A model generated the notes under the pieces. That model searched no databases. It saw nothing but the letters and a program-made list of their open reading frames with translations, and was not told where the DNA came from. The translations under genes were made by a program, and so were the position numbers. A stretch of 64,000 bases of DNA, from contig JAWKIR010000002.1 of NCBI GenBank assembly GCA_041394245.1, positions 186,001-250,000 of the forward strand, written 5' to 3'. This stretch comes from Acidimicrobiales bacterium. Its GTDB lineage: Bacteria > Actinomycetota > Acidimicrobiia > Acidimicrobiales > Aldehydirespiratoraceae. Positions 52,511 through 63,600 of this stretch are shown here, one piece after another; positions within the stretch are counted from its first letter, which is position 1; the number at the start of each line of letters is the position of its first letter.

Positions 52511-53454
52511 GAGACGCGTGTGGCGGCGGGTCGCCGACTGCGCAGATCGATCACGTCGGTGTCGGCGACCAGCAGCTCGGCCCGGTGGGCCACATCGGTG
52601 ATGGCCTCGGTGAGGACCGTCGCGAACCCCGGCTCGAGGCAGCTCACGTGGCCGCCGTCGTACCGGTGCAGCCGTGCGCCAGGGATCTTGGCCGCGAGCC
52701 CGTACTGCGCTTCCGGCGGCACCGCCCGATCGCGTTGGGTGACCACGACCGAGGTGGGCACGTCGATGTCGGCGATCCACTCGCTCGACGAGTAGGTGCC
52801 GATGGCGAGACCGGCTTCGGCGATCATCCGCCAGGAGTGCCGCTGCATCTCGGCGCGAGCCCATTTGGCGATGGTCTGGGGTCGGTTCGCACCGCGGGCG
52901 TCGCGGGTGAGTTGGCGGGCGAGGGCACTCGGGAAGGTGGCCGGCATCGCGCCGGCTCGGAGGCCCGCGGCCAGCATCGACGCGGCGCCGGCCATCGCCA
53001 TGCGGGCGCCACCACCCTGGACGAGGTCGAAACCGGTTGCGCAGAACACGAGGCCGGCGACGCGCTCGGGATGGCGTTTCCAGAGCATCTGGCTGATCGG
53101 TCCGCCGAGCGAGTACCCGACGACGATCGCCTGATCGATGCGGAGCACGTCGAGCAGCGCCGCGAGGTCGTCGGCGGCGTCGGCGATGCGGAAGCGGGCC
53201 CGCGAGTCGATCCCGCGGCCGTGGCCCCGATTGTCGGCGGCCAGCACGTGGAAGTTCTCACCCAGCGGATCGAACGCGGTCAGCCAGTTGAGACCGCCCG
53301 ATGCGATCCAGCCGTGGACCAGCAGCACATGGGGACCATGGTCGGGTTGGTTGAGCTCCCGCACGAAGGTCGTGCCCCGTCCGGGGAGCAGGACGCGGTG
53401 ACCGGCCGGAATCGGCAGTCGTCCGTCGTTGCCCCCACGCATGCTGATCGCCAC
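52507..53454 (-). CDS. Alpha/beta hydrolase
   Basis: 315 residues from GTG 53454 (ATG 53442 also in frame). LLVHGWIASGGLNWLTAFDPLGENFHVLAADNRGHGRG, nucleophile VVGYSLGGPISQMLWKRHPERV, Asp in TQRDRAVPPEAQ, and His in YDGGHVSCLEPG complete the catalytic triad. It is 49 nt after the acyl-CoA ligase and starts the overlapping series of the operon. Confidence 0.9.
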   Translation of the reverse strand: MAISMRGGNDGRLPIPAGHRVLLPGRGTTFVRELNQPDHGPHVLLVHGWIASGGLNWLTAFDPLGENFHVLAADNRGHGRGIDSRARFRIADAADDLAALLDVLRIDQAIVVGYSLGGPISQMLWKRHPERVAGLVFCATGFDLVQGGGARMAMAGAASMLAAGLRAGAMPATFPSALARQLTRDARGANRPQTIAKWARAEMQRHSWRMIAEAGLAIGTYSSSEWIADIDVPTSVVVTQRDRAVPPEAQYGLAAKIPGARLHRYDGGHVSCLEPGFATVLTEAITDVAHRAELLVADTDVIDLRSRRPAATRVS

Positions 53455-53503
53455 GTCACCGACGGTAGCGGTTGCTGCGCTCTGGGTCGATGAATCGTTC
53501 GGG

Positions 53504-55120
53504 CTAGGGAGCGATGCCGGTGCTGTTGGTCAGCAGGGCGACGACGTCGCGGCGCAGGATCTTGCCCGTGGCGTTGCGAGGGATCTCGTCGACCACCGCC
53601 AGTCGTTTCGGGACCTTGAAGTTCGCCAGCCCGGTCTTCACCCGGTTGCGGATCGCCGCCGCGTCGAGACCCGCGCCGGCTTCGACCACGACGGCGGCAC
53701 CGACGACCTGGCCGAAGTCGGGGTCGTCGAGGCCGACCGCGGCGGCGTCGACGATGCCGTCCATGGTGAGGAGGAACTCCTCGACCTCGCCGGGGAAGAG
53801 GTTCTCGCCACCGCTGATGATCATGTCGTCGACGCGTCCGGTGACGTGGAGGAGGCCGTGTTCGTCGAAGAACCCCAGATCACCCGTCTCCATGAACCCG
53901 TCGATCAGAAGCTTCGAACCGCCGCCGGTGTAGCCGTCGAAATGGGCGCCGTTGCGGGCCACGATCCGGCCCGTCGCGCCGGGGTCGACATCGCGGCCGG
54001 CCTCGTCGACGATCCGCACGGTCGCTCCCGGGATCGGTCGACCGGCGGTGCCCGCGGCGAGACGGAGATCGGCCGGCAGGGCGAGGGCGACATGGCCGAC
54101 CTCGGTCGAGCCGTAGAAGTTGTGCAGGTTGTCGCCGAACGCGTCCATCCAACGCAGCGCGAGGCTGCCGGAGAGGGCGGACCCGCTGGTGGCGGTCATC
54201 CGGAGATTCGCGGCGACGAAGGAATCGCCGTCGGGTGCGGCTTCGAGGATCCGTTCGAGCATCACCGGGACCGCGATGAAGATCTCGGTGCGCTGGTGGC
54301 CGAGGTCGGCCAACACCCGCTCGGCCTCGAAGTGGCGGCGGAGGCGCACCGACTGGGCGTAGACGGCGGCGAGGGCAAGCTGGCTGAGGCCCCAGGCGTG
54401 GAACAACGGTGCCGCGATGTGGGTGCGTGCGCCCCGGCGATGGGGCAGGGCCAGCAGGGGTCCGAGTGCCGCGAGGTCGACGTTGCCGCCCCGACGCTGG
54501 GCGCCCTTCGGCGTGCCCGTCGTCCCCGATGTCATGAGCACGCTCTGCAGCGACGGGGAGGTCAACGGGAGATTCCAGGCGGCCGCGCCGGCCGGGAGCC
54601 CGGGGACGCTCCAGTCGGGGTTCGCCTCGGGCGCCACCAGATAGGAGTCGGCCCGGGCCTCGGCGACGACGTCGGAGAACTCCTCGTCGTGGAACACCGT
54701 CACGACCGATTCGCGCGCCACCACCTCGCTCAGCTGCTTCGTCCCGAAGCCGGTGTTGAGATACACGGGGACCGCGCCGGCTCGGCTGGCCGCCGCGTTG
54801 ACCTCGACGAATCCGCGATGGTTGCGACACAGGATGCCGACATGATCACCGGGTTCGATGCCCGCCTTGCGCATCGCGTGGGCCAGTCGCTCGATGCGGC
54901 GGCAGAGCGCGAAGTAGGTGAGCGAACCGTGGTCGTCGGTGACGGCGATCCGTCGCGGGAACCGCAGCGCGGCGATGGCGTAGGGGAGCGCGAGCGATGG
55001 TCCGGTGGTCGCGATCCCTCCCGCTGCAGCGAGCGGCGTGGTCGGGTCGAAGAGCCCGAGGTTCCACGACGTGCGCAACAGTGTCCTCGTCGACACTCGG
55101 GTGGTCATGGGCGTGGACAT
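53504..55120 (-). CDS. Acyl-CoA synthetase / AMP-binding ligase
   Basis: 538 residues from ATG 55120 (MSTPMTTRVS); the frame continues upstream into the divergent promoter. Motifs: MTSGTTGTPKGA (P-loop), AAPLFHAWG, NFYGSTEVGH, and GYTGGGSKLLIDGFMETGDLGFFDE... plus the final PRNATGKILRR lysine. It activates a fatty or carboxylic acid to acyl-CoA via acyl-AMP. It is the first gene of the lipid operon that includes three hydrolases and the wax ester synthase. Confidence 0.93.
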   Translation of the reverse strand: MSTPMTTRVSTRTLLRTSWNLGLFDPTTPLAAAGGIATTGPSLALPYAIAALRFPRRIAVTDDHGSLTYFALCRRIERLAHAMRKAGIEPGDHVGILCRNHRGFVEVNAAASRAGAVPVYLNTGFGTKQLSEVVARESVVTVFHDEEFSDVVAEARADSYLVAPEANPDWSVPGLPAGAAAWNLPLTSPSLQSVLMTSGTTGTPKGAQRRGGNVDLAALGPLLALPHRRGARTHIAAPLFHAWGLSQLALAAVYAQSVRLRRHFEAERVLADLGHQRTEIFIAVPVMLERILEAAPDGDSFVAANLRMTATSGSALSGSLALRWMDAFGDNLHNFYGSTEVGHVALALPADLRLAAGTAGRPIPGATVRIVDEAGRDVDPGATGRIVARNGAHFDGYTGGGSKLLIDGFMETGDLGFFDEHGLLHVTGRVDDMIISGGENLFPGEVEEFLLTMDGIVDAAAVGLDDPDFGQVVGAAVVVEAGAGLDAAAIRNRVKTGLANFKVPKRLAVVDEIPRNATGKILRRDVVALLTNSTGIAP

Positions 55121-55226
55121 CAGTCCTCCGAGCCGGCTCTCACCGGGCCGATGGTACCGCCAGGGGTCGAGGGCGGCGTGGTCGGCGACTTCGTGTCGGA
55201 CGCAGCGGTGCGTTAGAAATTCACCC

Positions 55227-56429
55227 ATGTACATCGGGTACGACGACGACCAAGAGGCGCTGCGGGCCGAGCTCCGCGCCTACTACAAGGACCTTCTCAC
55301 CGACGACGTGCGCGAGGCGCTCGGAACCGAGGACGGCTGCGGCCCCATCCATCGCGAGATCGTGGGGCGGATGGGGCGCGACGGCTGGCTGACCGTCGGC
55401 TGGCCGGAGGAATACGGCGGCCGTGGCTACAGCGCCGTCGAGCAGTTCGTGATGTTCGACGAGTCGGTCGCGATCGGCGCCCCGATCCCGATGCTCACCA
55501 TCAACACGGTGGGGCCGACGCTCATGCAGTACGGCACCGAGGAACAGAAGCAGTTCTTCCTCCCCAAGATCTCCAAGGGCGAGATCACCTTCTGTATCGG
55601 GTACTCCGAGCCCGACGCCGGTACCGACCTCGCCGCGCTGCAGTGTCGGGCGGTCAAGGACGGCGACGAATACGTCATCAACGGCCAGAAGACCTGGACG
55701 TCGCTGGCCGCCGACGCCGACTACATCTGGCTCGCGGCCCGCACCAACACCGAGGTCAAGAAGCACAAGGGCATCTCGCTCTTCTGCATCCCGATGGACA
55801 CCCCCGGCCTGTCGATCGAGCCGCTCGACCTGCTGTCGAGCCACAACATCAACCACACCTTCTTCGACGACGTGCGGGTGCCGGCCTCGACGATGATCGG
55901 CGAGGAGAACGGTGGGTGGGGGCTCATCACGAGCCAGCTCAACCGGGAGCGGGTGACGATCTGCTCGTCGGGCATGGTCACCACCGCACTCGAGGAGACC
56001 ATCGACTTCGCCAAGAACACGAAGCGGGCCGACGGCTCGCGGGTGATCGACCAGCCGTGGGTCCAGCGCAACCTCGCCGAGGTCAAGGCAGGTCTCGAGT
56101 ACCTCCGTCTCGCGAACTGGAAGGTCGCCTGGACGGTCGCCACGAAGATCGACGACCAGACGCCCGACATGGACACGATCACGGGCTTCATCGCCGACTC
56201 GTCGGGGGTGAAGGTCTACGGCACCGAGTTCTACACCCGGGCCTATCGCAAGCTGATGGAGGTCTACGGCCCGCAGGCCGCGATCTCCAAGGGCCAGATC
56301 GGCCACCTCACCCGGCTCGAGATGCAATACCGCTCGACCGTCATCCTCACCTTCGGTGGCGGCACCAACGAGATGCAGCGAGACCTCGTCTCGCAATTCG
56401 GCCTCGGCTATCCCAAGGCCGATCGGTAG
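55227..56429 (+). CDS. Acyl-CoA dehydrogenase
   Basis: 400 residues from ATG 55227. FAD/substrate motifs: FCIGYSEPDAGTDLAALQCRAV, VINGQKTWTSLAADADYIWLAARTN, and the C-terminal YRSTVILTFGGGTNEMQRDLVSQFGLGYPK. The Glu in GTNEMQ is the likely position-specific motif. This is the ACAD subgroup used with FadE-type partners for steroid or fatty acid side chains. The next gene, also an ACAD, follows 8 nt later, and they may be heteromeric. Confidence 0.93.
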   Translation: MYIGYDDDQEALRAELRAYYKDLLTDDVREALGTEDGCGPIHREIVGRMGRDGWLTVGWPEEYGGRGYSAVEQFVMFDESVAIGAPIPMLTINTVGPTLMQYGTEEQKQFFLPKISKGEITFCIGYSEPDAGTDLAALQCRAVKDGDEYVINGQKTWTSLAADADYIWLAARTNTEVKKHKGISLFCIPMDTPGLSIEPLDLLSSHNINHTFFDDVRVPASTMIGEENGGWGLITSQLNRERVTICSSGMVTTALEETIDFAKNTKRADGSRVIDQPWVQRNLAEVKAGLEYLRLANWKVAWTVATKIDDQTPDMDTITGFIADSSGVKVYGTEFYTRAYRKLMEVYGPQAAISKGQIGHLTRLEMQYRSTVILTFGGGTNEMQRDLVSQFGLGYPKADR

Positions 56430-56437
56430 GAGACGAC

Positions 56438-57556
56438 ATGGACTTCAACCTGAATGACGAAGAGCAGGCGATCCACGACCTCGCCGAGCAGATCCTGGGC
56501 GACAAGTCGACCCACGAGCGGCTGCGGCAGCTGACCGCCGACGACGACCGAGTCGATGCCGAGGCGTGGGCCGCGCTGGCCGAGGCCGGCGTGCTCGGCG
56601 CCGCCATTCCCGAGGAATACGGCGGCATCGGGCTGGGCTATCTCGCCACCGCGATGGCGCTCCAGCAGGTCGGTGCCACCGCGTCGCCCGTGCCGTTGCT
56701 GTCGACCGCGGTCATGGGCGCGATGCCGATCGCCGAGTTCGGCACCGACGCCCAGAAGACCGCCTACCTCCCGTCGATCGCCGACGGGTCGCTGATCACC
56801 GGCGCCGGTCTCTACGAAGAGGGGACCGTGCCCTCCGAACCGGAGACCGTCGCGGTCGCCGACGGCGACGGTTACCGCCTCGACGGGGTCAAGCCCATGG
56901 TCGAGGCCGGTCTCGACGCCGGCCTGTTCCTGATCCCCGCCAGGATGGCCGATGGCTCGTGCGCGGTCTTCCTCGTGCCGGCCGATGCCGACGGGGTGTC
57001 GCTCACCCGGGTCGAGGTCACCACCCGTCGCCCGGTCGCTCGTGTCGAACTCTCCGGTGTCCGCGTCGGCGCCGACGCGCTCCTCGGCGACGGCACCACG
57101 CCGGGCGCCGACATCGTCCAGTGGATCGAACTCCGGGCACAGGCCGCGATGTGCATGATGATGGCCGGCGCGGCTCGGTCCTCGATCGAGTTGGCCGCGG
57201 CGTACACCAAGCAGCGCCAGCAGTTCGACCGTCCGATCGCGACGTTCCAGGCGGTCAGCAGTCGGGCCGGCGACAGCTACATCGACACCGAGGCGATCAC
57301 CCTCACCGCCTGGCAGGCGGCGTGGCGCATCGATCAGGGCCTGCCGGCCGACGACGCGGTCGCCATCGCCAAGTGGTGGGCGGCCGACGGCGGGTTCCGG
57401 GTCGTGCATGCGGCCGTGCACGTGCACGGCGGCGTGGGCGTCGACCGCGACTACCCACTGCACCGCTACTTCCTCATGGCCCGCCAGCTCGAGTTGACGC
57501 TCGGCAACGGTGAGGAACAGCTCGCGGCGCTCGGTCGCTCCATCGCGGCCGGCTGA
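56438..57556 (+). CDS. Acyl-CoA dehydrogenase-like partner
   Basis: 372 residues from ATG 56438 with a GGAG before it. MDFNLNDEEQAIHDLAEQIL, PEEYGGIGLGYLATAMALQQVG and the C-terminal QFDRPIATFQAVSSRAGDSYIDTEAI, HGGVGVDRDYPLHRYFLMARQLE show an acyl-CoA dehydrogenase fold. The substrate-binding middle is short and lacks the clear FAD-motif of gene 55227, which fits the alpha/beta heterodimer type of actinobacterial ACADs that share one active site. Confidence 0.9.
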   Translation: MDFNLNDEEQAIHDLAEQILGDKSTHERLRQLTADDDRVDAEAWAALAEAGVLGAAIPEEYGGIGLGYLATAMALQQVGATASPVPLLSTAVMGAMPIAEFGTDAQKTAYLPSIADGSLITGAGLYEEGTVPSEPETVAVADGDGYRLDGVKPMVEAGLDAGLFLIPARMADGSCAVFLVPADADGVSLTRVEVTTRRPVARVELSGVRVGADALLGDGTTPGADIVQWIELRAQAAMCMMMAGAARSSIELAAAYTKQRQQFDRPIATFQAVSSRAGDSYIDTEAITLTAWQAAWRIDQGLPADDAVAIAKWWAADGGFRVVHAAVHVHGGVGVDRDYPLHRYFLMARQLELTLGNGEEQLAALGRSIAAG

Positions 57557-57557
57557 G

Positions 57558-57576
57558 CCCGGGCCGAAGGCCCGGG
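57558..57576 (+). terminator. Perfect GC-rich hairpin after the dehydrogenase pair
   Basis: CCCGGGCC-GAA-GGCCCGGG, an 8-bp perfect stem with a three-base loop, begins 2 nt after the TGA of the second dehydrogenase. No T-tract follows, as is common in actinobacterial terminators. Confidence 0.6.
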
Positions 57577-57640
57577 AACCAGACGCCGCCGCTCGACGTC
57601 GTAGTCTCGTCACCGTAGAGGTGGGGGAGGTTCGGCGCCC

Positions 57641-60600
57641 ATGCGACGAAAGATCACACTGCTGTTGCTGGTGCTCGCGCTGATTGCGAGCGCCTGCTCC
57701 GGCGACGACGACGCCGGCCCCGACGAGGGCCCCGACGATTCGGGCCCGACCGACAACGGCGGACCGGCCGGTCGTGCGAACCGGACCGCGGGTCCGGTGA
57801 CCGTGAGCCTCAGTCAGGGTGAGCGCAGCGGTGCAGCCGCCGACGAGCTCGTCGCCTACGTCGAAGGCGCACCGCTCGATGCCGCCGCGGTCGATCGGGT
57901 GCTCGATCGGCTGCCCGACTGGTCGGGCGACGATGCCGATCGGGTCGACTTCAACCGTCCGGCCGAGTCGCTCCGTCCGCCGGTGTCGGGTGACACGATC
58001 GACGTTCCCTTCCCGGCCGACGGCGGCGACCCGCCGCCCGCCGTCGACGACGGACCGCTCACCGTGCTGCGCCACCAACCCGACGGTGATGTGGGAATCG
58101 CTCCGTTCCTGAGCCTCACCTTCAGTCAGCCGATGATCGCGCTGGGCACGGTGGAGCAGACCGACGCGGCCGACATCCCCGTCACGATGACGCCAGAACT
58201 CGCGGGCCGCTGGCAGTGGATCGGCACGCGCACCCTGCGCTTCGAACACGACCCCGAGGTCTTCGATCGTCTCCCGATGGCCACGACCTACTCCGTGGTC
58301 GTCCCCGCGGGGACGGAGTCGGCCGCCGGTGGCGCACTCGCGGAGGACTACGAGTTCGCGTTCGCGACTCCGAGCGCCACCGTCCGGTCGTTGTCACCGA
58401 GCAACGACTCGCTCGAGCTCGAGCCGGTGTTCCTCGCGTCGTTCGATCAGCGGGTCGACCCCGACGCGATCCTCGGCGTGACCACCATGACGCTCGAGGG
58501 CCGGGAGGTCGCGATCAGGCTCGCATCGGACAACGAGATCGCCGGCGACGAGTTCGTGTCGGAGCGGATCGAACAGGCCGTCGAGGGCACCTGGGTCGCC
58601 TTCCGGGCCGTCGAGGCGTTCACCCCCGACTCGGCGATCCGCATCGAGATCGGCCCCGAGATCCCCTCGGTGGAAGGCCCTGACACCACCGACGAAGTGT
58701 TCACCGAGCAGGCCCGGACCTATGCGCCGCTGCGGGTCGACGACCAGTCGTGCCGACCGGGCGACGACTGTCAGCCCGACTGGGGCTTCTCCGTCTCGTT
58801 CAACAACGAGCTCGACCCCGACTCGCTCGATCCCGAGGATCTCCGGTTCGAGCCGGCGCTCCCCGGCGCGTACGTGCGGATCCAGGGCAACTGGATCGAG
58901 ATCAACGGCCCGATCGTCGGTGGCACCGTCTACGAGATGACGGTGCCGGCCGCCCTGACCGACGTGTTCGGCCAGACGCTCGGCGACGACGAGGTGATCG
59001 AGTTCACCGTCGACGACGCGTACCCGTTCCTCGACTTCGATCGTGGCCGCCTGGCGACACTCGACCCGCTGGTGGACTCGCAGACCCTGCCGCTCCAGCT
59101 CCGCAACCACTCCGAGGTGCGGGTCCGGGCCTTCGCCGTCGACCCCTCGGACTGGGCCGACTATGTCGACTACTGGGACGACCGCTGGGACGACGACGGC
59201 TTCCCCGATCCTCCGTGGACCGAGATCTACGACGCGGTCCAGCAGACCGGCGCACCGGCCAACGAGCGGTTCGAGGCGCGGATCGACCTCGAGCCGGTGT
59301 TCGGCGGCGAGCCCGGCATGGCCGTGGTCGTCGTCGAAGCGGTCGGCGAGCTCGCGAACCTCGATCGCGACAACGACCGTCGCTACTGGGACAACCAGCC
59401 GGTGGTGCAGTGGGTGCAGTCGACTGCGCTCGGCGCCGACCTGATCGCCGACCAGGAGACCGGCTACGCCTGGGTGACCGACCTGACCACCGGCGCGCCG
59501 GTCGCCGGCGCATCGGTTGCCCCGGCGCCGATCTGGGCGACCACCGACCCGGTCGTCACCGGCGCCGACGGCCTCGCCACGCTCCCGCTGCCCGGATCCC
59601 GCGAGGATTCGGGCCCGCTCGTGGTCTCCCTCGGCGACGATATGGCGATCAGCGAGGCCTACGCGAGTGCCTCGCCCGCCACCGACCAGGCGCTCTGGTA
59701 TGTCGTCGACGACCGCGGTCTCTACCGGCCCGGCGAGACGATCAGTGTCAAGGGCTGGGTCCGACTGCTCGACCTGTCCGACGATGCGACGATCGAGGAG
59801 TTCCCCGAGGGTGAGGCGTTCACCTATTCCGTCAAGGACGCGTTCGGCAACGAGATCGCGGCGGGCGATGTCGCCCTGAGTGCCACCGGTGGGTTCGACT
59901 TCACCGCCGACATCCCGCTCGGCGCCAACCTCGGCCAGGGCTGGATCGAGTTCGGTCATCCGTCGACGCCGCAACGCTTCGGCCACACCCACAACTTCGG
60001 GATCGAAGAGTTCCGGCGCCCGGAGTTCGAGGTGACGGCGCGGGCCGAGACGCCCGGACCCTACCTGGTCGACGATCCGGCGACGGTCGCCGTCGATGCG
60101 ACCTATTTCTCCGGCGGACCACTGCCCGACGCGCCGGTCGACTGGTGGGTCGTGACCCGCCCCACGTCGTACTCGCCTCCGGGCTGGGGCGAGTTCACGT
60201 TCGGCGCGTGGATCCCGTGGTGGGATCGCAGCCCGTTCGGCGAGTATGCCTACGACGACGTTTGCTGTGGTGGCCCGGGCTTCGAGCCCGAGAGCTCGGC
60301 GGAGTCGTTCTCGGGGACCACCGATTCGACGGGCAGTCACTTCCTGCGCATGGACTTCGCGGGCGACGGCGAGGGCCGCCCGACCACGGTCAGCGCGACG
60401 GCCTCGGTGACCGACGTCAACCGCCAGACCTGGTCCTCGACCACCGACCTGCTCGTGCACGCCGCCGCGCTCTATGTCGGCATCCACGCCACGCGTCCGT
60501 TCGTGAAGGCCGGCGACCCGTTGCCGGTCGAGGTGATCGTGACCGACATCGACGGCGTCGCGGTGCCCGACCGGGTCGCCGACGTGGTCGCCGAACAGGT

Positions 60601-63600
60601 CCGCAGCGAGTACGTCGACGGCGAATGGACCGAGGTCGTGATCGACTCGGAGCCGTGCGAGATCACTTCGACCGACGCACCCGAGATCTGCACCTTCGCG
60701 ATGGAGAACGGCGGCCGCTACCGGATCGCGGCCTCGGTCGTCGACGATGCCGGACGCGAGAGCCGCAGCGAGATGACGGTGTGGGTCAGCGGGGGCGAAT
60801 CCCTGCCGAGCCGTCGGCTCGAGCTCCAGGAGGCCACCGTGGTCCCCGACCAGGACGCCTATGCAGCCGGGGACACCGCCGAGATCTTCGTCGGCTCGCC
60901 CTTCGGTGCGGCCCACGGGCTGATGACGATCAGCCGCAACGGGATCGAGGAGATCGTCCCGTTCGAGATCGAGGGGAGCGACACGATCCTCGAGATCGAC
61001 ATCCGCGACGAACACGTGCCGAGTCTGCGCATCGGCATCGAGCTGGTCGGCATCACCGACCGGGCCGCCGACGACGGCACGGTGCTCCCGGATGTGCCGC
61101 CGCGGCCGGCGTATGCCACCGGGGGAGTGGACCTCCGCGTCCCGCCCGCGAGCCGCACGCTCGCCGTGGAGGCGATCCCGGCCGACGACGTGGTCGAACC
61201 CGGCGCGTCGACGTCGGTGACCGTCGAGGTCACCGATGCCGCCGGCGACCCAGTGGAGGGCGCCGAGCTGCTGGTCGTCGCGGTCGACGAGGCAGTGCTG
61301 GCCCTCACCGGCTACGAGCTGCTCGACCCGCTCGACATCTTCTACCGCTCGCTCGGTGATCGCGACTCGGTGTCGCGGAGCCGCGACTCGATCCTGCTGG
61401 CCGATCCGCAGGCACTGGTCGACCTCGCCCGGCAGCTCGAGGAGACGGTGCAGACCTCGCTCGCGTCGCCGTTGCCGCAGGACGGGGCGACGGATGAGCT
61501 TGGTGACGATACGGCCGACAGCGACATGTCCGAGGCGGCTCGGGCTCCCGCTGCGCTGATCACCGCCTATGCGGTGGGTGGCGACGCGGCGCCGATCGAG
61601 GTCCGTTCGAACTTCGATGCGCTGGCGCTGTGGGATCCCGAGGTCACCACCGGTGCCGACGGGCGGGCGACGGTCGACTTCGACCTGCCCGACTCGCTCA
61701 CCCGCTACCGGGTGATGGTCGTGGCCGTCGACGGGGTCGACCGTTTCGGCTCGGCCGAGTCGAACCTGACGGCGCAGCTCCCGCTCCAGGTGCGCCCGTC
61801 GGCGCCCCGATTCCTGAACTTCGGCGACGACTTCGAACTGCCGGTCGTGCTCCAGAACCTGACCGACGAGGCGATGGAGGTCGAGGTCGTCCTCCAGACC
61901 GCCAACCTCGAGATGACCGGACCGGCCGGCCAGTCGGTGACCGTGCCGGCCAACAACCGGGTCGAGGTGCGCTTCCCCGTCACCACCGAGTCGGCGGGCA
62001 CCGCCCGTTTCCGGGCGGCGGCGGTCAGTGGTGACCATGCCGACGCGGCCACCATCTCGCTCCCCGTCTACACCCCGGCCACGGCCGAGGCGTTCGCGAC
62101 CTATGGCGTGGTCGACAGTGGCTCGACCGGGAACGGCGCCACGATCCAGCCGGTGCTCGCCCCGGAGGGAGTCATTCCCCAGTTCGGCGGGCTGGAGGTG
62201 ACGACCTCGTCGACCGCCGTGCAGGCCCTGACCGACGCCGTGTTGTATCTCGCGGAGTACGACTACACGAGTGCCGACGCCTACGCGTCACGCATCCTGG
62301 CGATTGCCGCCCTGCGCGACGTGCTCGAAGCCTTCGAGGCCGAGGGCATCCCGACGCCGACCGAGTTCGATCAGATCGTCGCCGACGACATCGCCTCGCT
62401 CGCGGCGCTGCAGAACTACGACGGTGGCTGGTCGACCTGGCGGCGCAACTTCGAGACGTCGCCCTACCGATCCGTGCACGTCATGCACGCGCTCTACGAG
62501 GCCAAGGCCAATGGCTACGCCGTGCCGGCCGGCGTCCTCGAACAGGGCCGCTCGTTCCTCCAGAACGTCGAGGGCTACATCCCGCAGGACTGGAGCGCCG
62601 AATCCCGCGACACGCTGATCGCCTACTCGCTGTTCGTGCGACGACTCGACGGTGATCTCGATCCGAACCGGGCCGACGAGATCTGGCGCCGTCACGGTCT
62701 CGACTTCGGGCTCGACGCGCTGGCCTGGCTGTGGCCGGTCATCGGCGACGAGGCGATCGCCACCGAGATCCGCCGCAACTTCTCGAATCGCGTGACCGAG
62801 ACACCGAGCGCGGCGACGTTCACCACCGACTACACCGAGGACGCGTATCTGCTGCTGCAGTCGGATCGCCGCACCGACGGGATCGTTCTCGGCGCGATGC
62901 TGCTGATGGATCCGGACAACGACCTGATCCCGAAGATCGTGACCGGGCTCATCGGCAACCAGCGCCAGGGCCGCTGGAACAACTCCCAGGAGAACGCCTT
63001 CATCCTGCTGGCGCTCAACAACTACTTCGACACGTTCGAGGCGACGACGCCCGACTTCGTGGCCCGGGTCTGGCTCGGTGATCTCTACGCCGCCGAACAC
63101 GTCTTCGAGGGACGCAGCGTCGACAGCCAGGAGACGGTCGTCCCGATGCAGGACCTCCTCGACCAGGGCGACACCGACCTCGTGGTCAGCAACGATGGCG
63201 TCGGCCGGCTCTACTACCGCCTCGGTCTGCGCTACGCGCCCGACGACTTCGACCTCGACCCCCTCGACCGCGGCTTCGTGGTCCAGCGCAGCTACGAGGG
63301 CGTCGACGACGAGGGCGATGTGTGGCTCGATGACGACGGGGTCTGGCACGTGAAGGCGGGGGCCGAGGTGCGGGTCAAGCTCACCATGGTCAACGATTCG
63401 CAACGCACCAACATGGCCCTGATCGACCCGTTGCCCGCCGGCCTCGAGCCCTCGAACCCGGCCCTCGCCGTGACCGCCGACCTCGGAGATCGCGGAGATC
63501 GCGACGTCGAGGCGGCGGCCGACAGCTGGTGGTACTGGACCTGGTACGACCACCAGAACCTGCGCGACGACCGAGCCGAGGCCTTCTCCGCCTACCTCTG

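Noticed and set aside
58394..62038. A 1214-codon antisense open frame within the macroglobulin gene
   Set aside because: Low-complexity Arg/Asp/Gly/Val translation with no motif, fully inside a well-supported gene.
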